Of a stretch of DNA of 49,482 bases, positions 46,513 through 49,482 are shown piece after piece. The first letter of the stretch is position 1. The number at the start of each line of letters is the position of its first letter. The DNA is from an uncultured Pelagibacteraceae bacterium (lineage in GTDB: Bacteria; Pseudomonadota; Alphaproteobacteria; Pelagibacterales; Pelagibacteraceae), in assembly GCA_902572225.1 (NCBI GenBank), contig CACGFJ010000005.1, forward strand, positions 1-49,482, in the 5' to 3' direction. The position numbers were made by a program, and so were the translations under genes. Below the pieces are notes generated by a model. The model was not told where the DNA came from, did not search any database, and saw only the letters and a list, made by a program, of their open reading frames with translations.

Positions 46513-47458
46513 AGTAGCTATACTCGACGATTATCAAAATATTGCAAAAGACTTTATTGATCTTAAAAAATTATCTTCAAAATATGAATTTCAGGTATTC
46601 AATGAGCCATTTGAAAACGAGGATGATGTAATTGAAAAATTAAAAGAATTTGAAGTACTTTTTATAATGAGAGAAAGAACAAAAATAACTAAAAATCTTT
46701 TAGAACAATTAAAGAAATTAAAATTAATTGTTACAAGCGGGATGAGAAATAAGTCAATAAATTTAGAAGCAGCTAAAAAAAATAAGGTTGTGGTCACTGG
46801 TACTGAAATCAATAGTAATCCAACACCAGAGTTAACTTGGGCATTAATTTTAGGACTTGCTAGAAATTTTAAAACAGAGATAGATAATATGTACCAAGGC
46901 TACTGGCAAAGTACTATTGGAGTAGAGCTTAAAGGTAAGATTTTAGGTTTACTTGGATTGGGTAGGGTAGGCTCTCAAGTTGCTAAAATTGGTAAAGCTT
47001 TTGGTATGCAAATTATGGCTTGGAGTGAAAATTTAAATTTAGATAAATGCAAAGAGCTTGATGTTCTGCCGTGCAGTAAGGATGATCTAATCCAAAATTC
47101 AGATTTTCTGTCAATTCATGTTCAAGGAGGAGATAGATATAGAGATTGTATTACTATTAAAGAATTTGAGAAAATGAAAAAAACCTCATATTTAATAAAT
47201 ACATCAAGAGGTGAAATAGTTAATGAAGATGATTTAATTATAGCTCTATCAACAAATATTATAGCTGGCGCAGGTATAGATGTTTACGTAAAAGAACCAT
47301 TGCCTGAAAGTCATAAGCTTAGATTCGTTCAGAACGCTCTATTGCTTCCTCATATTGGTTACGTAACTGCTGAAAATTATGCAACTTTCTACAATCAAAT
47401 GATTGAAAATCTTGATAGTTTTGCATCAGGCAAACCTCAAAGAGTTATAGAACAATAG
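46505..47458 (+). CDS. D-isomer-specific 2-hydroxyacid dehydrogenase
   Basis: NAD(P)-dependent reductase/dehydrogenase interconverting 2-oxo acids and D-2-hydroxy acids. I start it at ATG 46505 (MLKVAILDDYQ), giving 317 residues; a longer frame from 46427 would add a hydrophobic piece read from inside the EamA gene. The Rossmann motif is GLLGLGRVGSQVAK (about 145-158). The catalytic residues fit the family: Arg in NTSRGEIV, Glu in YVKEPLP and His in LLPHIGY. It overlaps the EamA gene by eight bases and is probably cotranscribed with it. The substrate is unknown. Confidence 0.88.
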   Translation: MLKVAILDDYQNIAKDFIDLKKLSSKYEFQVFNEPFENEDDVIEKLKEFEVLFIMRERTKITKNLLEQLKKLKLIVTSGMRNKSINLEAAKKNKVVVTGTEINSNPTPELTWALILGLARNFKTEIDNMYQGYWQSTIGVELKGKILGLLGLGRVGSQVAKIGKAFGMQIMAWSENLNLDKCKELDVLPCSKDDLIQNSDFLSIHVQGGDRYRDCITIKEFEKMKKTSYLINTSRGEIVNEDDLIIALSTNIIAGAGIDVYVKEPLPESHKLRFVQNALLLPHIGYVTAENYATFYNQMIENLDSFASGKPQRVIEQ

Positions 47459-47501
47459 AAATCTTAGACAATTTTACCAGATAAAATTTTTTATTTTTGT
47501 G

Positions 47502-47507
47502 TATACT
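47502..47507 (+). promoter_or_regulatory. Candidate -10 element of aceE
   Basis: TATACT preceded by TGTG (47498-47501) lies seven bases before the aceE ATG at 47515. No matching -35 at normal distance was found (TTTACC at 47473 is too far). If used, transcription would begin at about the start codon. No Shine-Dalgarno sequence is present in the short gap. Confidence 0.35.
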
Positions 47508-47514
47508 ATTACCG

Positions 47515-49482
47515 ATGAGCAAAGAGCTTAAAGCTAATCAAAATCAAAAATTAGATAATCAAGAGTTAAATGATTGGTTAGATTCTTTAGACGCAGTAGT
47601 AGAAAATCATGGTAGAGATGGAGCTAAAATAATTTTAGAAAAACTTGAACAACGGGCAAAAGATTTAAGAGTATTATATTCACCTATCCCTTATTCGCCA
47701 TATAGAAATACTATATCTCAATATGATCAGGGAATTTACCCTGGTGACTTAGCAATTGAAGAAAAAATAACAGCAATTTTAAGATGGAATGCTTTAACAA
47801 TGGTTATGAAAGCAAATAAAAACTTTGGAGGTCTTGGAGGACATATTGCAAGTTATGCATCTTTTGCTGAAGTATTTGAAACTGGATTTAATCATTTTTT
47901 TAAGGGAGGAGACGAAGCAGATTTAATTTTTTATCAATCCCAGTGCACAACAGGAATTTATGCAAGATCATTTTTAGAGGGAAGATTAACAAAAAATCAT
48001 TTAGAAAATTATCGACAAGAACTTAATGAACAAGGGCTTTCATCTTATTGTCATCCATATTTAATGAAAGACTATTGGACATTCACTACAGCATCAATGG
48101 GAATAGGTTTGGTTAATGCAATTTATCAAGCTCGTTTCATGAAATATTTGGAAAATAGAAACTTATTAAAAACAGATAAAAGAGTTTGGGGTTTATTTGG
48201 AGATGGTGAAATGGATGAACCCGAAAGTTTGGCTGGATTATCTATAGCTTCTAGAGAGAAATTGGACAATTTAACATTTATAATAAATTGTAATCTTCAA
48301 AGATTAGATGGACCAGTAAGAGGTAATGGACAAATAATTCAAGAACTTGAGACAATTTTTAAAGCTAATGGATGGAATGTTATAAAAGTCCTTTGGGGGT
48401 CTGAATGGGATAAGATTTTTCAACAAGATAAAGATCACTTGTTATTAAAACGTTTTGCTAAAACTGTAGATGGAAAATATCAAACTTTAGGGGCAAGAGA
48501 TGGTGAGTATAACCTTAAAAACTTTTTTGCAGAAGATCCAGAAGTTTTAAAATTGGTTTCTTCACTTAGTAAAGATGAAATTGACAAATTAAAAAGAGGT
48601 GGACACGACTTTAAAAAACTTTATGCAGCTTTTAGTGCAGCAGTCAAAACTAAGGGGAAGCCAACAGTTATACTTGCTAAAACAAAAAAAGGTTACGGTA
48701 TGGGAAAAGCAGGAGAGTCTAAAATGACAAACCATCAACAAAAAGAATTAAATCTTGATGCTTTAAAGGAATTTAGAGATCGTTTCCAACTTGATATCCC
48801 AGATAATAAAATAGAAAATTTAGAATTCTACAAACCCTCAGAAGACTCAGATGAGATAAAATATTTAAAAAAGAGAAGAGAAATACTAGGAGGTCCACTA
48901 CCAAAGAGAAGTTTTAAAAAGGTAGAACTGAAAACCCCAAGTATAGAAAAACATTCAAATTTTTTATTTGAAAAAAATGATAGAGAATATTCAACCACAA
49001 CAGGATTAGTAAGATCTTTAGGAAATATAATGAGAGATAAAGATTTTGGAAAAAGAGTAGTTCCTATTGTAGCTGATGAAGCTAGGACTTTTGGAATGGC
49101 TAATTTGTTTTCACAAATTGGAATATATTCACCGGATGGTCAGTTATATGAACCTGAAGATGCAACATCGATTTTAAAATATCAAGAATCCAAAACGGGA
49201 CAATTACTTGAAGAAGGAATTAATGAAGCTGGTGCAATATCTTCATGGCTAGCAGCGGCTACTTCTTACAGTAATCATAATTTTCCAATGATGCCTTTTT
49301 ATATTTTTTATTCTATGTTTGGCTTTCAAAGAATTGGAGATTTGATCTGGGCTGCAGCAGATCAAATGCCAAGAGGATTTTTAATTGGTGCTACAGCAGG
49401 GCGAACTACTCTAGCTGGAGAAGGATTGCAGCACCAAGATGGACAAAGTCACATAATTGCATCGACATTCCCAAATTTAAAA
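47515..49482 (+). CDS. aceE: Pyruvate dehydrogenase E1, homodimeric (AceE type), 5' part
   Basis: Decarboxylates pyruvate with thiamine diphosphate and passes the acetyl group to the E2 lipoyl domain. The frame is open from ATG 47515 to the window end, 656 complete codons of about 880 expected. It has the AceE features: LYSPIPYSPYRNTI near 55, GGHIASYAS, FYQSQCTTGIYARSFLEGR, the TPP motif GDGEMDEPE...NCNLQRLDGPVRGN (about 230-265), and the second domain with VADEARTFGM and GEGLQHQDGQS near the cut. It is a single-chain E1, not the alpha/beta type. The remaining C-terminal domain lies outside the window. Confidence 0.95.
   Translation, partial: MSKELKANQNQKLDNQELNDWLDSLDAVVENHGRDGAKIILEKLEQRAKDLRVLYSPIPYSPYRNTISQYDQGIYPGDLAIEEKITAILRWNALTMVMKANKNFGGLGGHIASYASFAEVFETGFNHFFKGGDEADLIFYQSQCTTGIYARSFLEGRLTKNHLENYRQELNEQGLSSYCHPYLMKDYWTFTTASMGIGLVNAIYQARFMKYLENRNLLKTDKRVWGLFGDGEMDEPESLAGLSIASREKLDNLTFIINCNLQRLDGPVRGNGQIIQELETIFKANGWNVIKVLWGSEWDKIFQQDKDHLLLKRFAKTVDGKYQTLGARDGEYNLKNFFAEDPEVLKLVSSLSKDEIDKLKRGGHDFKKLYAAFSAAVKTKGKPTVILAKTKKGYGMGKAGESKMTNHQQKELNLDALKEFRDRFQLDIPDNKIENLEFYKPSEDSDEIKYLKKRREILGGPLPKRSFKKVELKTPSIEKHSNFLFEKNDREYSTTTGLVRSLGNIMRDKDFGKRVVPIVADEARTFGMANLFSQIGIYSPDGQLYEPEDATSILKYQESKTGQLLEEGINEAGAISSWLAAATSYSNHNFPMMPFYIFYSMFGFQRIGDLIWAAADQMPRGFLIGATAGRTTLAGEGLQHQDGQSHIIASTFPNLK

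Overview
The window is strongly A+T-rich DNA (roughly 30% G+C by eye) with very tight gene packing: stop/start overlaps of 1 to 20 bases are common and spacers are short. Base composition, the order degP-miaA-ilvB-ilvH-ilvC-leuA-mreB-mreC-mreD-mrdA-rodA, and the streamlined style suggest a marine alphaproteobacterium of the Pelagibacterales (SAR11) type. That placement is an inference from sequence style and gene order, not a database result.

Layout. (1) 1-12903, plus strand: housekeeping block with the tail of a small membrane protein (probable DUF2065), a periplasmic Do-type protease (degP), a tRNA modification enzyme (miaA), branched-chain amino acid synthesis (ilvB, ilvH, ilvC, leuA) and the rod-shape/elongasome operon (mreB, mreC, mreD, mrdA, rodA). 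(2) 12904-24065: a GAF + PP2C (RsbU-type) phosphatase on the minus strand; then on the plus strand the prepilin peptidase pilD, an autotransporter-like surface protein and a MoxR / DUF58 / transglutaminase operon; then, convergent, a second autotransporter-like protein that ends the minus-strand pilus operon. (3) 21417-32571, minus strand: pilus operon reading pilT, fimT, pilV, pilW, pilX, an unknown periplasmic protein, a very large pilY1 and the second barrel protein. (4) 32698-40032, plus strand: pilus machine operon with a fused pilM-pilN, then pilO, pilP, pilQ, pilB and pilC. (5) 40029-44265: an anti-sigma-factor-like kinase and its STAS antagonist (minus strand), two major/minor pilins, a small two-helix membrane protein, and an ammonium transporter fused to a PP2C/SpoIIE phosphatase. 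(6) 44338-49482: a DadA-like amino acid oxidoreductase, an EamA exporter, a D-2-hydroxyacid dehydrogenase and the first 656 codons of aceE (homodimeric pyruvate dehydrogenase E1), cut by the window end.

How it may work together. Groups 2 to 5 make an almost complete type IV pilus: pilins, minor pilins, adhesin, platform, secretin, extension and retraction ATPases and prepilin peptidase. Interleaved with them are all the parts of a partner-switching phospho-relay: one HATPase kinase, one STAS protein and two different PP2C phosphatases. One phosphatase has a GAF sensor; the other is covalently attached to an ammonium channel. The most interesting hypothesis is that ammonium transport is sensed by the Amt-phosphatase, relayed through the STAS/kinase pair and used to control pilus or surface-adhesin activity. 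All components are visible in the sequence; the link between them is inference. No alternative sigma factor, tRNA, rRNA, CRISPR array or insertion sequence was seen in the window.
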